Below, piece by piece: positions 1-6,649 of a stretch of DNA of 25,845 nt. Source of the stretch: Candidatus Nitrosopumilus sp. (GTDB taxonomy: Archaea; Thermoproteota; Nitrososphaeria; Nitrososphaerales; Nitrosopumilaceae); the NCBI GenBank assembly GCA_029861085.1, contig JAOUAE010000003.1, positions 1 to 25,845 of the forward strand, written 5' to 3'. A program made the translations under genes and the position numbers. The notes beneath the pieces are model-generated. The model saw only the letters and a program-made list of their open reading frames with translations, was not told the origin of the DNA and made no database searches. Each line of letters starts with the position of its first letter. Position 1 is the first letter of the stretch.

Positions 1-1
1 C

Positions 2-109
2 AAAGCCGCAGCAGATGCAGCAGCAGCCAAAGCCGCAGCAGATGCAGCAGCAGCCAAAGCCGCAGCAGATGCAGCAGCAGCCAAAGCCGCAGCAGATGCA
101 GCAGCAAGT
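2..109 (+). repeat. 27-bp tandem repeat, four copies
   Basis: Units start at 2, 29, 56 and 83. Apart from the last codon of the fourth unit they are identical, and each encodes KAAADAAAA. The array may continue beyond the left edge. Exact identity at DNA level suggests recent slippage or expansion. Confidence 0.9.
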
Positions 110-364
110 CAAACACAATCCACTCAGTGTGGATCTGGCACAATTCTTCAAAATGGGGTTTGTGTGTTGGATGAAAGATGTGGCCCTGGAACCCTTCTCA
201 AGGATGGTGTGTGTGTTCTTGATTCAACATCCGCACCCTCTGGATCTTCTGTGGGAGGAATGGGTAAAGAAATGGTTATAGCAGTTGTCATAGCATTTGT
301 GGTTGCTGGAATTGTTGCAGTTGTATCTGTAATAATATCTAAAGCCAGTAAAAGTAGTAGTTGA
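2..364 (+). CDS. C-terminal part of an Ala-rich, membrane-anchored surface protein (5' end outside window)
   Basis: The reading frame is open from the window edge to TGA at 362-364, so the N-terminus is missing. It begins with four copies of a nine-residue Lys/Asp/Ala unit (KAAADAAAA), which should form a rigid alpha-helical stalk or coiled coil. Two Cys modules follow, CGSGTILQNGVCVLD and CGPGTLLKDGVCVLD, each with two Cys that may form a disulfide. A Gly/Ser linker leads to one hydrophobic helix (MVIAVVIAFVVAGIVAVVSVII) and a short Lys/Ser tail. This predicts an outward-facing stalk protein held by a C-terminal membrane anchor. The Cys module is, from memory, common in thaumarchaeal secreted proteins; its function is unknown. 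The overlapping Gln-rich frame of the repeat is a shadow. Confidence 0.8.
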   Translation, partial: KAAADAAAAKAAADAAAAKAAADAAAAKAAADAAASQTQSTQCGSGTILQNGVCVLDERCGPGTLLKDGVCVLDSTSAPSGSSVGGMGKEMVIAVVIAFVVAGIVAVVSVIISKASKSSS

Positions 365-485
365 TCACACAACAGATCTTCCAAATTCATTATTGTAAAA
401 ATAAATTCTCCTGGATTATCTCATCTGTGTTATAACTATTGTATGCCGATAATACTTAATTCTAAATGATAACTGGGATGTGGTT

Positions 486-497
486 ATCACTAGTGAT
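486..497. other. 12-bp perfect palindrome in the 365-526 convergent gap
   Basis: ATCACTAGTGAT is self-complementary and lies between two convergent genes. It could be part of a bidirectional terminator or a protein site. Nothing else was recognised in 365-526. Confidence 0.35.
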
Positions 498-526
498 TGC
501 AACAATGATCAAGTGTTTATTCGCAT

Positions 527-1177
527 TTAGTTTTCACTTGGAATTGGAAAAGAAATAATATTTTTATCAATTAGATAATTTATCATTTGAGTGAACTCTT
601 TATCTGAAACTCCTCCCTGAACCCACCAATATGCCACATTTTTTACCCAGTCTGGAATGTCTATATCAAGAATATTTTTCTCATTAATTTCAAAAGGTAT
701 GTAAATTAATTTGTCATCTACATGTTTCTGAAACGCATCCATTAGATATCCGTCTGGCATCTTATCGTTTAGCCATTCTATCATAAACTGTTTGATTACC
801 TCTGGAATACAAATGTTATCGGAATCAGTTAAATAAAATTCCGCCGTAAATTTTGAACCTGCATATTCTACGTCTACAAAATATTTTCCTAGTGGGAACA
901 CTTCCTTTTCAAAAGCAAACAGTGACGGAATTGGATTTTTTAAATTTGTTATTTGAATTGGAATTGCACTACTTCCTTTGCCTGATTCATCTCTTATGTG
1001 AATGATTGCAGGTTCTCCTGTAATCTCTGACACCTCAATAATGTAAAATAGTTTTTCACAATAACTGTATGTTGTTTTTTCCATCACGATGGTAACTGAT
1101 GGTTCTGCACTTATTGTCGGTAAAGATGCAAAACTTGTTGCTAGAATTAAGCTTAACATGATAATTTTTAATTCCAT
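527..1177 (-). CDS. Secreted protein of unknown function with thaumarchaeal WWxxG-type C-terminal domain
   Basis: The product has 216 residues and starts at an ATG with a TATA-like box 25-30 bases upstream, so the transcript is probably leaderless. Residues 1-24 form a signal peptide (short Lys stretch, hydrophobic core, Ala/Ser before SAEPS). The middle is beta-rich with two Cys (about residues 40 and 118), possibly disulfide-linked. The C-terminus holds IPDWVKNVAYWWVQGG followed by a short helical segment ending NYLIDKNIISFP. That segment resembles a module found repeatedly in secreted thaumarchaeal proteins (from memory). No catalytic motif was recognised. The protein is likely extracytoplasmic; its role is unknown. 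It converges on the Ala-rich protein gene. Confidence 0.8.
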   Translation of the reverse strand: MELKIIMLSLILATSFASLPTISAEPSVTIVMEKTTYSYCEKLFYIIEVSEITGEPAIIHIRDESGKGSSAIPIQITNLKNPIPSLFAFEKEVFPLGKYFVDVEYAGSKFTAEFYLTDSDNICIPEVIKQFMIEWLNDKMPDGYLMDAFQKHVDDKLIYIPFEINEKNILDIDIPDWVKNVAYWWVQGGVSDKEFTQMINYLIDKNIISFPIPSEN

Positions 1178-1200
1178 TTATTTTCTGCAAATATTACTCA

Positions 1201-1210
1201 ATAAAAATCT
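1201..1210 (-). promoter_or_regulatory. TATA box for the 527-1177 gene
   Basis: Read on the minus strand this is AGATTTTTAT. Its centre is about 28 bases before the ATG, as expected for a leaderless archaeal transcript. Confidence 0.45.
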
Positions 1211-1230
1211 CAAAGCAATACTGAGAAATC

Positions 1231-1240
1231 TTTTTTAATA
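1231..1240 (+). promoter_or_regulatory. TATA-like box ahead of the L15e leader
   Basis: TTTTTTAATA would place a transcript start near 1262, giving a leader of about 130 bases before the L15e ATG. A second candidate, CTTATAGATT near 1338-1347, would start transcription near 1370 and omit the hairpin at 1283-1319. Confidence 0.35.
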
Positions 1241-1282
1241 ACTTGAGTCAACATGAATTATCGAGTTTTCTGCGGAAGCAAA

Positions 1283-1326
1283 TTCTTTGAGTGTGTGGAT
1301 TGTGATCCCCCTCAAAGAAATTTTTT
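1283..1326 (+). promoter_or_regulatory. Hairpin plus T-run in the leader of the L15e gene (possible attenuator or short RNA)
   Basis: TTCTTTGAG (1283-1291) pairs perfectly with CTCAAAGAA (1311-1319). Inside the loop GGAT (1297-1300) can pair with ATCC (1305-1308) around a TGTG tetraloop. A run of six T follows at 1321-1326. A 9-bp stem followed by T-run looks like a terminator or attenuator, placed between a TATA-like box and the ribosomal protein gene. It could also end a short noncoding RNA. Sequence evidence only. Confidence 0.4.
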
Positions 1327-1394
1327 ATCAGTTAGCGTTGCTTATAGATTCCGTTTGATTTACAGTTATTAATGGGGATTTTACAATCTTCGAT

Positions 1395-1850
1395 ATGCCT
1401 AGTTATCAAGACCAGACGTGGATCAGACTTTGGAAGGAAAATTCCCCTGAAATACGTGAGCGTGTAATTGGATGGCGTAAACAGACAGCAGTTACTCGTA
1501 TTGATAAACCTAGTAGGTTACAAAGGGCTAGAAGATTGGGCTACAAAGCAAAACAGGGAATTATTGTCGTCAGAATGAGAGTCGGAACCGGCGGTATGAG
1601 AAAACAAAGACCTACTGGTGGTAGAAGACCAAAACATCTTGGCGTTACAAGAATCAAGGCAGATGATAGTATGAAATCTGTTGCAGACCGAAGAGTTCTT
1701 CAAAGATATCCTAACATGAAACTTTTAGGTTCTTATTTTGTATATAAAGATGGAAAACATTATTGGTTCGAAGTCATTTTGGCAGATCCAGATCATCCAA
1801 GAATTGCTCAAGACAAAGAATTAAACAAAAGAATTCCTAGATCTGCATAA
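1395..1850 (+). CDS. rpl15e: 50S ribosomal protein L15e
   Basis: The product has 151 residues, close to the family's usual length. It is highly basic and follows the L15e pattern throughout: an N-terminal WIRLWKENSPEIRER helix, the RLQRARRLGYKAKQG segment, the VRVGTGGMRKQRPTGGRRPKHLG-type loop (here with RMRVGTGG), and a C-terminal FEVILADPDHPRI stretch. L15e is an archaeal/eukaryotic protein of the large ribosomal subunit that binds 23S rRNA. The gene has a 217-base upstream gap holding TATA-like boxes and a hairpin. The following gene starts one base after this stop, so the two are probably co-transcribed. Confidence 0.97.
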   Translation: MPSYQDQTWIRLWKENSPEIRERVIGWRKQTAVTRIDKPSRLQRARRLGYKAKQGIIVVRMRVGTGGMRKQRPTGGRRPKHLGVTRIKADDSMKSVADRRVLQRYPNMKLLGSYFVYKDGKHYWFEVILADPDHPRIAQDKELNKRIPRSA

Positions 1851-1851
1851 A

Positions 1852-2409
1852 TTGAAAACAATATTCTTAGTTTCTATCACATTACTTTTTGTGATGACTA
1901 CTGCATATGGTCAGCCTTTATCCGATGCAACTGGGTTGGTAAATCAACTGGACGTACAAATTGGTGAACATACTTTTGAGGTTGAAACTGTTTCTAATTT
2001 TGATATACCAGACTTTGAGTTTGATGGGGATGAAAAAAAATTAACTCTTTACATTTCTAGTGGTTTGGAAAATAATTTGGGCGAAATAATTATTCCTCAT
2101 GATCTTTTGGGAGGAAATTTAACATTTTATTTAAATGATCAAGAATATTTTCCAAGGATAAACTCCAATGAAAAAATATCTTTTGTGACGCTGAATTTTA
2201 CAGGTTCTGGCAATAGCACATTGGAAATTTTTGGGTCAACTAACCTTCTTGGTCTAACTGAAAAAGATGAGATGGAGCAAAAAGGTTCGTCTTCATTACA
2301 AAAAGGTGAGACTTTTGACGATTCCCTGATGTGGTTAGCTTTGATTGGATTTTTGATTGTTGTTGCTGCGTTTACTGTAATGAAGATCAAGAAAAGAAAT
2401 CAGGTCTAA
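1852..2409 (+). CDS. Signal-peptide protein with C-terminal membrane anchor, unknown function
   Basis: The product has 185 residues and starts at TTG one base after the L15e stop; no in-frame ATG serves better because the signal peptide (LKTIFLVSITLLFVMTTAYG, cut near AYG-QP) begins here. A beta-rich ectodomain without Cys follows. Residues about 155-177 form one transmembrane helix (MWLALIGFLIVVAAFTVM) with a basic cytoplasmic tail (KIKKRNQV). It is therefore a type I membrane protein facing outward. Its coupling to a ribosomal protein gene may reflect shared expression rather than shared function. No known family was recognised. Confidence 0.8.
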   Translation: MKTIFLVSITLLFVMTTAYGQPLSDATGLVNQLDVQIGEHTFEVETVSNFDIPDFEFDGDEKKLTLYISSGLENNLGEIIIPHDLLGGNLTFYLNDQEYFPRINSNEKISFVTLNFTGSGNSTLEIFGSTNLLGLTEKDEMEQKGSSSLQKGETFDDSLMWLALIGFLIVVAAFTVMKIKKRNQV

Positions 2410-2458
2410 GTTTATCAATTCATGATGTATGTTAATCTAAGAAATATTATTGAGATTT

Positions 2459-2470
2459 ACTTTTATTTTG
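2459..2470 (+). promoter_or_regulatory. TATA-like box for the 26-residue ORF
   Basis: ACTTTTATTTTG is centred about 25 bases before the ATG at 2489, the leaderless spacing seen at other genes in this window. Confidence 0.4.
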
Positions 2471-2488
2471 TCTTGTCTGGCAAATAAT

Positions 2489-2569
2489 ATGGATAATGCA
2501 AAAATTGCTCTATTTGGAGGATTTTTTATTGTGGTGGCCTTGTCTGTAGCACTTGTTTTGATTAGTTGA
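2489..2569 (+). CDS. Single-helix membrane microprotein, 26 residues
   Basis: ATG at 2489 to TGA at 2567-2569 encodes MDNAKIALF, then GGFFIVVALSVALVLIS. A short polar start is followed by about 19 hydrophobic residues to the end, enough for one transmembrane helix. A TATA-like box lies at leaderless distance upstream. The ORF ends one base before the stop of the convergent redoxin gene. Subunits this small accompany respiratory and transport complexes in many microbes, but no particular family was recognised. The case rests on hydrophobicity and promoter position; conservation is untested. Confidence 0.45.
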   Translation: MDNAKIALFGGFFIVVALSVALVLIS

Positions 2570-2570
2570 T

Positions 2571-3236
2571 TTAATCCTCATTTAATAATTTCTGAATCAT
2601 TGCCTCTACATGTCCTGATTGCCCAAATGACACGTCTCTAAGTATTCCTTTTCTATCTACTAAAATGGTGGAAGGCGTACCCTGTAAGGAAAATTTTTCA
2701 AACGTTTCAGCTGAATATTCTTTTGATTTCATGTAACTTTTTACTCTTTCAATAATTTGATTTTTATATTCTTCTGGCTGTGAGTCAAATTCTGGAATTT
2801 GTGGATATATGAACTGCATAATTTTATCCAGACTTATTTCGCCTGAAGTTTTTGTTAAATTATCCATGCCTAATGGAAATGGGATTTTAAATGATAATTT
2901 GTTTCCCTCTTTTAATTGACCATATGTTGAAAGTGCCGCTTTTGTTTCTCCGATTACTTCTCCTGTCTCTGCAAGCATTTTCAAATTCTCTAATGTGTTT
3001 TTATCAAAATCTTCAAAGGCAGTTGCAAGACCTAAAACCCGAACTCCCTCATCCTTGTATTTGTTATAGATGTTAATTGCTTCTGGAATTGCATTCATAA
3101 AACATCCTGGACAATTAACTTGAAAGACTTCTAGTAACACTACATGATCCTTTTCTTGATCAAAATTTGTTGGAGCTCCCTGTACCCATTCTGAAACTCC
3201 GAAATTTGGTGCCTTTTCACCTATTGCTATACTCAT
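2571..3236 (-). CDS. Thioredoxin-fold redoxin (AhpC/TSA-TlpA type)
   Basis: The product has 221 residues and starts at ATG without a signal peptide, so it is probably cytosolic. The N-terminus IGEKAPNFGVSEW followed by VVLLEVFQVNCPGCFMNAIPE is the redoxin beta strand and active-site helix. The CPGC pair (C42, C45) is a CxxC thiol-disulfide site. A long insertion (about residues 75-165) separates it from QGTPSTILVDRKGILRD, which carries the cis-proline of the thioredoxin fold. The expected role is thiol-disulfide exchange or peroxide handling; the substrate is unknown. The CPGC dipeptide differs from thioredoxin's CGPC. It may equally be a specialised TlpA-like reductase. Confidence 0.85.
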   Translation of the reverse strand: MSIAIGEKAPNFGVSEWVQGAPTNFDQEKDHVVLLEVFQVNCPGCFMNAIPEAINIYNKYKDEGVRVLGLATAFEDFDKNTLENLKMLAETGEVIGETKAALSTYGQLKEGNKLSFKIPFPLGMDNLTKTSGEISLDKIMQFIYPQIPEFDSQPEEYKNQIIERVKSYMKSKEYSAETFEKFSLQGTPSTILVDRKGILRDVSFGQSGHVEAMIQKLLNED

Positions 3237-3517
3237 TGCTCACTCTTTGCTTTTTTCCATTAAATAGATATCTCAATAGTGGAAAGTGACATTAATTACT
3301 TCTATTGTATATGTTGTTCATGCAAAGATCGGTTCTTTTGTTCTCAATTACTGTTCCTTGACAGACTCTGTTGGATCATTATGATGGGGGATTGAATGGA
3401 TTTTTTTGATTTTACAATTGTAATAAGACCATGTTCGATAACTCTAAATCTGTAAATTAGGATCATGAAATTTTTTGCATTACAAAATAATCTTACTTTT
3501 TATTATCTAATTTTACT

Positions 3518-3745
3518 TTGGTGAATGGATTGAAGATTATAATAAAAAATGGTGAATCCGTCAAAGTATATCACGATTCTAGTGATGTGCATGTTCTCCC
3601 AAAAAGTAAACTAGTTAGAACATTTAGTGAGGATGGTTCTTTGATTGATGAATTCAAACTTCTTGACAAAGGAATTGTATTGGATGATGACCTTGAAAAT
3701 GATCAAACTGAAATTGTTGTAACTTTGAATGTTGAAAAAAAGTAA
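3518..3745 (+). CDS. Small conserved-looking protein of unknown function
   Basis: Up to 75 residues, acidic near the C-terminus, no Cys, no signal or membrane segment. The start is uncertain: TTG 3518, GTG 3521 or TTG 3530 are all in frame. A TATA-like TTTTTATTA near 3497-3505 predicts a transcript start around 3525-3528, which favours TTG 3530 (LKIIIKNGESVKVYHDSS). Similarity with the decayed copy at 4600-4695 also begins exactly at 3530. A beta-rich fold is likely from alternating hydrophobic strands. No family was recognised. The existence of a decayed paralogue about 1.1 kb downstream supports that this is a real gene. Confidence 0.6.
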   Translation: MVNGLKIIIKNGESVKVYHDSSDVHVLPKSKLVRTFSEDGSLIDEFKLLDKGIVLDDDLENDQTEIVVTLNVEKK

Positions 3746-3757
3746 TGGAATAATCTA

Positions 3758-3765
3758 TTTTTTTT
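3758..3765 (+). terminator. T-run after the 3518-3745 gene
   Basis: Eight consecutive T start 12 bases after the stop codon, fitting archaeal U-run termination. Confidence 0.5.
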
Positions 3766-4599
3766 AATATCTTTGTTTCTGTTCTGTCTGAGATTACAAA
3801 AGAAGCATTAAAAAAGGTCAGTTTTTTCAATGTTTGAGACCCTTACAACCTCAAAATTACAATGTTCTTTACTATGATGATTAAAGACAAGATTCACTCC
3901 ATGCATAGAATCTATTGTCATGATTAACAACTAAAACTCAATACTCAACACATAAAGTACCATAACCCATACATAGATTTTCTGCGGCTCTATTCATACC
4001 AATAAAAATAATCCCTTTTCAACAGTTGTTGATATGTGGCATGATGTTACTGGTAACTAAAGAATCATACACAAATCTTCCTTATGTTTTAAGAATTTGA
4101 ATTGGGTTTAAGCTTGTTTAGAAATAATGTTCATGACAAACAAATGTTAAAGATCTTCTTAATTGACTTTTTATTCCATGATTACGTTACTTCATTGGTA
4201 GCAATCAAGTAATTCCAAACATTACTAGGTGCAAATGATACTGTAATGATTTGTTGTCAATCGGCAACAAAGTGGTTTTGATTACTATCCATTTTATACA
4301 ATTTTTTCTAACCTATGACCAACGTTCAATAGATATTCCATGAATGGACTCCGTATTGACTATATTTGAGAATAGACATTTTTCTGAGCAATGAGTCAAA
4401 CCTATATTCTCCATGTCTTTTTCACACACCACATTTTTCTGTCATTTTAAATAAAATCTTTTTTTCTAACCTATAACCAATTCGCATATGTTCTACTCAG
4501 ATATTATCTAATTCATAGTGGGATTATGCTAGAAATATAATATGTATGGCAATGCCATCTGATTTTTTGTTAATTTGTTTTTTATTGTGGAAAGAACAT
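3766..4599. other. Long stretch without a recognisable intact gene
   Basis: About 830 bases with no credible ORF on either strand; stop codons are dense. It holds one short hairpin (TTGTTGTC 4251-4258 with GGCAACAA 4263-4270) and an imperfect 21-bp direct repeat (4302-4322 and 4460-4480). Together with the stop-containing paralogue that follows, the stretch is best read as decaying or non-coding DNA. No tRNA-like fold was seen. Confidence 0.6.
4302..4322 (+). repeat. 21-bp direct repeat, copy 1 (copy 2 at 4460-4480)
   Basis: TTTTTTCTAACCTATGACCA recurs 158 bases later with one substitution (G to A), and the preceding CATTTTA-like bases are also similar, pointing to a small old duplication. 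Confidence 0.6.
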
Positions 4600-4695
4600 T
4601 TGAAAATCATAATACAAAATGGCGAGTCGATCAGACTATATCGTCACTCTGGAAAATAATACATTCTTCCAAAAAGTAACCTAATATAGGACACG
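4600..4695 (+). pseudogene. Decayed paralogue of the 3518-3745 protein
   Basis: Read from TTG 4600 the frame gives LKIIIQNGESIRLYRHSGK, stop (TAA 4657-4659), YILPKSNLI, stop (TAG 4687-4689). It aligns without gaps to the intact copy starting at 3530 (LKIIIKNGESVKVYHDSS, then VHVLPKSKLV). Both stops replace sense codons in frame. The 3' half of the gene is not recognisable. This is direct evidence for a duplicated then inactivated gene. The TAA could in principle be read through, but the second stop makes that unlikely. Confidence 0.75.
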
Positions 4696-4712
4696 TAAAT
4701 TTTTAAAATAAA

Positions 4713-5201
4713 TTGCAGGCAGTAACAAATGACAGATTATCACTTTTTGCGGAGATGGAATCAAAATATGAACAAAAAGATATCGAGTATTTTGTTTCTC
4801 TTTTAGAACATCCTGATTATGTGGTAAGAACCAGAGTTGCTTGTATTTTAGTTGATTTTGGAGGAGAAGATAAAATTCCATACATTGCAAAAGTTTTGAA
4901 AAATGATGAAAATGAACTGGTTCGACATGAGGCTGCTTTTGCATTAGGACAAATATCTTATTCCAGTGCAATTCCGCCACTAGCTGACGCGACACTTAAT
5001 GATCCTAGCATGTTTGTACGTCATGAGGCTGCAATTGCTTTGGGTGTTGTTGGTTCCAAAGAGGCAAAGGAAACTCTGGAAAAAGCATTAAACGATTCTG
5101 AAAAACCAGTCGTAGAATCTGCAGTTGTTGCCCTATCTAATATCGAGTTTATGGAAAAGTTAAGTAAGAACGAAAACTTTGCAAAGTTAACAGGTGGATG
5201 A
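4713..5201 (+). CDS. HEAT-repeat protein
   Basis: Up to 162 residues from TTG 4713; ATG 4755 (15th codon) is an alternative start, and the upstream TATA-like sequences do not decide between them. From about residue 25 the protein is built from four helical repeats of about 30 residues, including LVRHEAAFALGQISYSSAIPPL and VRHEAAIALGVVGSKEAKETL, typical of the HEAT/PBS-lyase class. RHEAA-ALG is the repeat core. There is no Cys and no signal peptide, so it is a cytosolic scaffold for protein contacts. Its stop overlaps the next gene's start (ATGA, 4 bases), so it is translationally coupled to the Kazal/cupredoxin membrane protein. That suggests, but does not show, a role in assembling or regulating the copper protein. 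Confidence 0.85.
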   Translation: MQAVTNDRLSLFAEMESKYEQKDIEYFVSLLEHPDYVVRTRVACILVDFGGEDKIPYIAKVLKNDENELVRHEAAFALGQISYSSAIPPLADATLNDPSMFVRHEAAIALGVVGSKEAKETLEKALNDSEKPVVESAVVALSNIEFMEKLSKNENFAKLTGG

Positions 5202-6583
5202 GATTGGATCTTTCATATTGGGTAATAGCTGTAGTCGGAGTTCTAGTTGCAATATCTATTGGATTCATAGCTATGGACCCTGGAGATATAATTGAACCAA
5301 GAATAGTAATTGCTGAAGAGAAACCAACTGTTTGTACCATGCAATGGGATCCTATGTGTGGTGTAGATGGAGAAACTTATGGCAATATGTGTATGTTAGA
5401 CGTTGCTGATGTTAAATTAGATTATCAAGGTGAATGTTTGGCTACTGAACCCGAACCTGTTCAAATTTCTGTTAATTCTTACATTATGCCAAAAACGGCA
5501 ATTGTAGGTGAAACTTTACTTGTTGAAGTTGAATTTAGAGATGATGATAAAAATATTGTTGACCATGTAAATTATGATATTTCTGCAAAACAAAATGGTG
5601 ATACGGTTCTATCTGATCCAGGGTCACATAGACATCCTGGAATGCATTCAATTCATGAAACAACTGTATTGAGTGAATCTCCAATTGAAATTCAAGTTAT
5701 CATTCAGGGATTGGGCCATGGCGATGAAATCACTGAACCAAAAGGAACTGTATCTACCATGATCGTTGTTCCGGAACTCCTATCTGAACCAGAATCTGAA
5801 CTAACAATTACACTACCTGTTGCAACTGGAATTCATACCGTAAACATTGCTGAAGGGTCTGGAATGCCCGGATGTGAAAATACAAACGAATGTTACTTGC
5901 CTTATTCTATTACCATTTCTCCTGGTGACACTGTAGTGTGGAATAATGTTGATAGTGCAGCTCATACCGTGACTAGCGGAAATATTTCCGATGGATATGA
6001 TGGCATATTTGATTCTGGCTTGTTTATGTCTGGTTTGACCTTTGAATTTACATTTAGTGAAGCAGGAACATTTGATTATTTCTGCATGGTCCATCCTTGG
6101 ATGACTGGAAAAGTAATTGTCAATGATGTTGAAGAGATGGTAATTGCTGAAGAATCCAAACCTGAAGCATTACCTGAACCTGAAGCATTACCTGAACCTG
6201 AAGCATTACCTGAACCTGAAGCATTACCTGAACCTGAAGCATTACCTGAACCTGAAGCATTACCTGAACCTCAAGCATTACAAATGACTGCAATAGTTTC
6301 ACTTCCTGTGGGATCTGCTGTTCCTGGATGTGAAGATACTGACGAATGTTATCTGCCCTATGAACTCACTGTAGCATCAGGTACAACAGTGTCTTGGATA
6401 AATGATGACTCTGCAGCTCATACTGTAACAAGTGGGACTGTAAATGCTGGATTGACTGGTGTATTTGACTCTGGCATATTTCAGTCAGGTTCTGTTTTCG
6501 AATTTACATTTAGTGAAGCAGGAACATTTGATTATTTCTGCATGGTCCATCCTTGGATGACTGGAAAAGTAATTGTGACCTAA
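5198..6583 (+). CDS. Membrane-anchored Kazal-like / double cupredoxin protein
   Basis: 461 residues. Residues 7-25 form an N-terminal membrane anchor or uncleaved signal. A Kazal-like domain follows (C46-C80: CTMQWDPMCGVDGETYGN..C..C) with four instead of the usual six Cys. Residues about 88-195 are an accessory beta domain also present in the 21604 protein. Two blue-copper domains follow: type 1 ligands H256, C296, H299, M302 and H408, C448, H451, M454. Each carries an extra Cys pair in PGCExTxECYLPY. Between them lies an (EALPEP)n linker. It should sit on the outer membrane face and carry electrons through copper, as expected for ammonia oxidisers. It is translationally coupled to the HEAT-repeat gene. 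The Kazal fold normally inhibits serine proteases, but its role here is unknown. Confidence 0.88.
   Translation: MRLDLSYWVIAVVGVLVAISIGFIAMDPGDIIEPRIVIAEEKPTVCTMQWDPMCGVDGETYGNMCMLDVADVKLDYQGECLATEPEPVQISVNSYIMPKTAIVGETLLVEVEFRDDDKNIVDHVNYDISAKQNGDTVLSDPGSHRHPGMHSIHETTVLSESPIEIQVIIQGLGHGDEITEPKGTVSTMIVVPELLSEPESELTITLPVATGIHTVNIAEGSGMPGCENTNECYLPYSITISPGDTVVWNNVDSAAHTVTSGNISDGYDGIFDSGLFMSGLTFEFTFSEAGTFDYFCMVHPWMTGKVIVNDVEEMVIAEESKPEALPEPEALPEPEALPEPEALPEPEALPEPEALPEPQALQMTAIVSLPVGSAVPGCEDTDECYLPYELTVASGTTVSWINDDSAAHTVTSGTVNAGLTGVFDSGIFQSGSVFEFTFSEAGTFDYFCMVHPWMTGKVIVT
6044..6120 (+). repeat. 77-bp identical block shared by the two cupredoxin domains (copy 1; copy 2 at 6500-6576)
   Basis: The bases encoding EFTFSEAGTFDYFCMVHPWM and the next residues are identical in both domains, including third codon positions, while the 5' halves of the domains differ clearly. 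Confidence 0.95.
6161..6280 (+). repeat. 18-bp tandem repeat encoding PEALPE linker
   Basis: Six exact copies of CCTGAAGCATTACCTGAA (6161-6268) and a partial seventh with one change (CCTCAAGCATTA). It encodes a Pro/Glu-rich rigid spacer between two cupredoxin domains. Copy number is likely to vary between strains. Confidence 0.95.
6500..6576 (+). repeat. 77-bp identical block, copy 2
   Basis: Base-for-base identical to 6044-6120 (see that entry). Confidence 0.95.
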
Positions 6584-6584
6584 A

Positions 6585-6615
6585 TTTTTTAACTAAATTT
6601 TTTAGTATTTTTTTT
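6585..6615 (+). terminator. Series of T-runs after the cupredoxin gene
   Basis: Three T-runs of six, six and eight bases follow the stop codon within 32 bases, a typical archaeal termination region. Confidence 0.55.
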
Positions 6616-6649
6616 ATCACATAGTTCTTTGAATTAATTTGAATTGATT

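Noticed and set aside
2..109. Tandem repeats considered as a CRISPR array (also 6161-6280)
   Set aside because: No spacers; units are contiguous and keep a reading frame, so they are protein-coding repeats.
15..281. Gln-rich 88-codon ORF over the 27-bp repeat
   Set aside because: It is a frame shift of the repeat; the frame from position 2 runs on into Cys modules and a membrane anchor and ends properly.
3871..3940. ATGATGA near 3874 as a second C/D box RNA
   Set aside because: No box D (CTGA) or closing stem at a suitable distance.
4681..4995. 104-codon minus-strand ORF
   Set aside because: Antisense to the HEAT-repeat gene with no recognisable protein features.
6120..6302. Minus-strand ORF with repeated VMLQVQ units
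   Set aside because: Antisense shadow of the PEALPE repeat.
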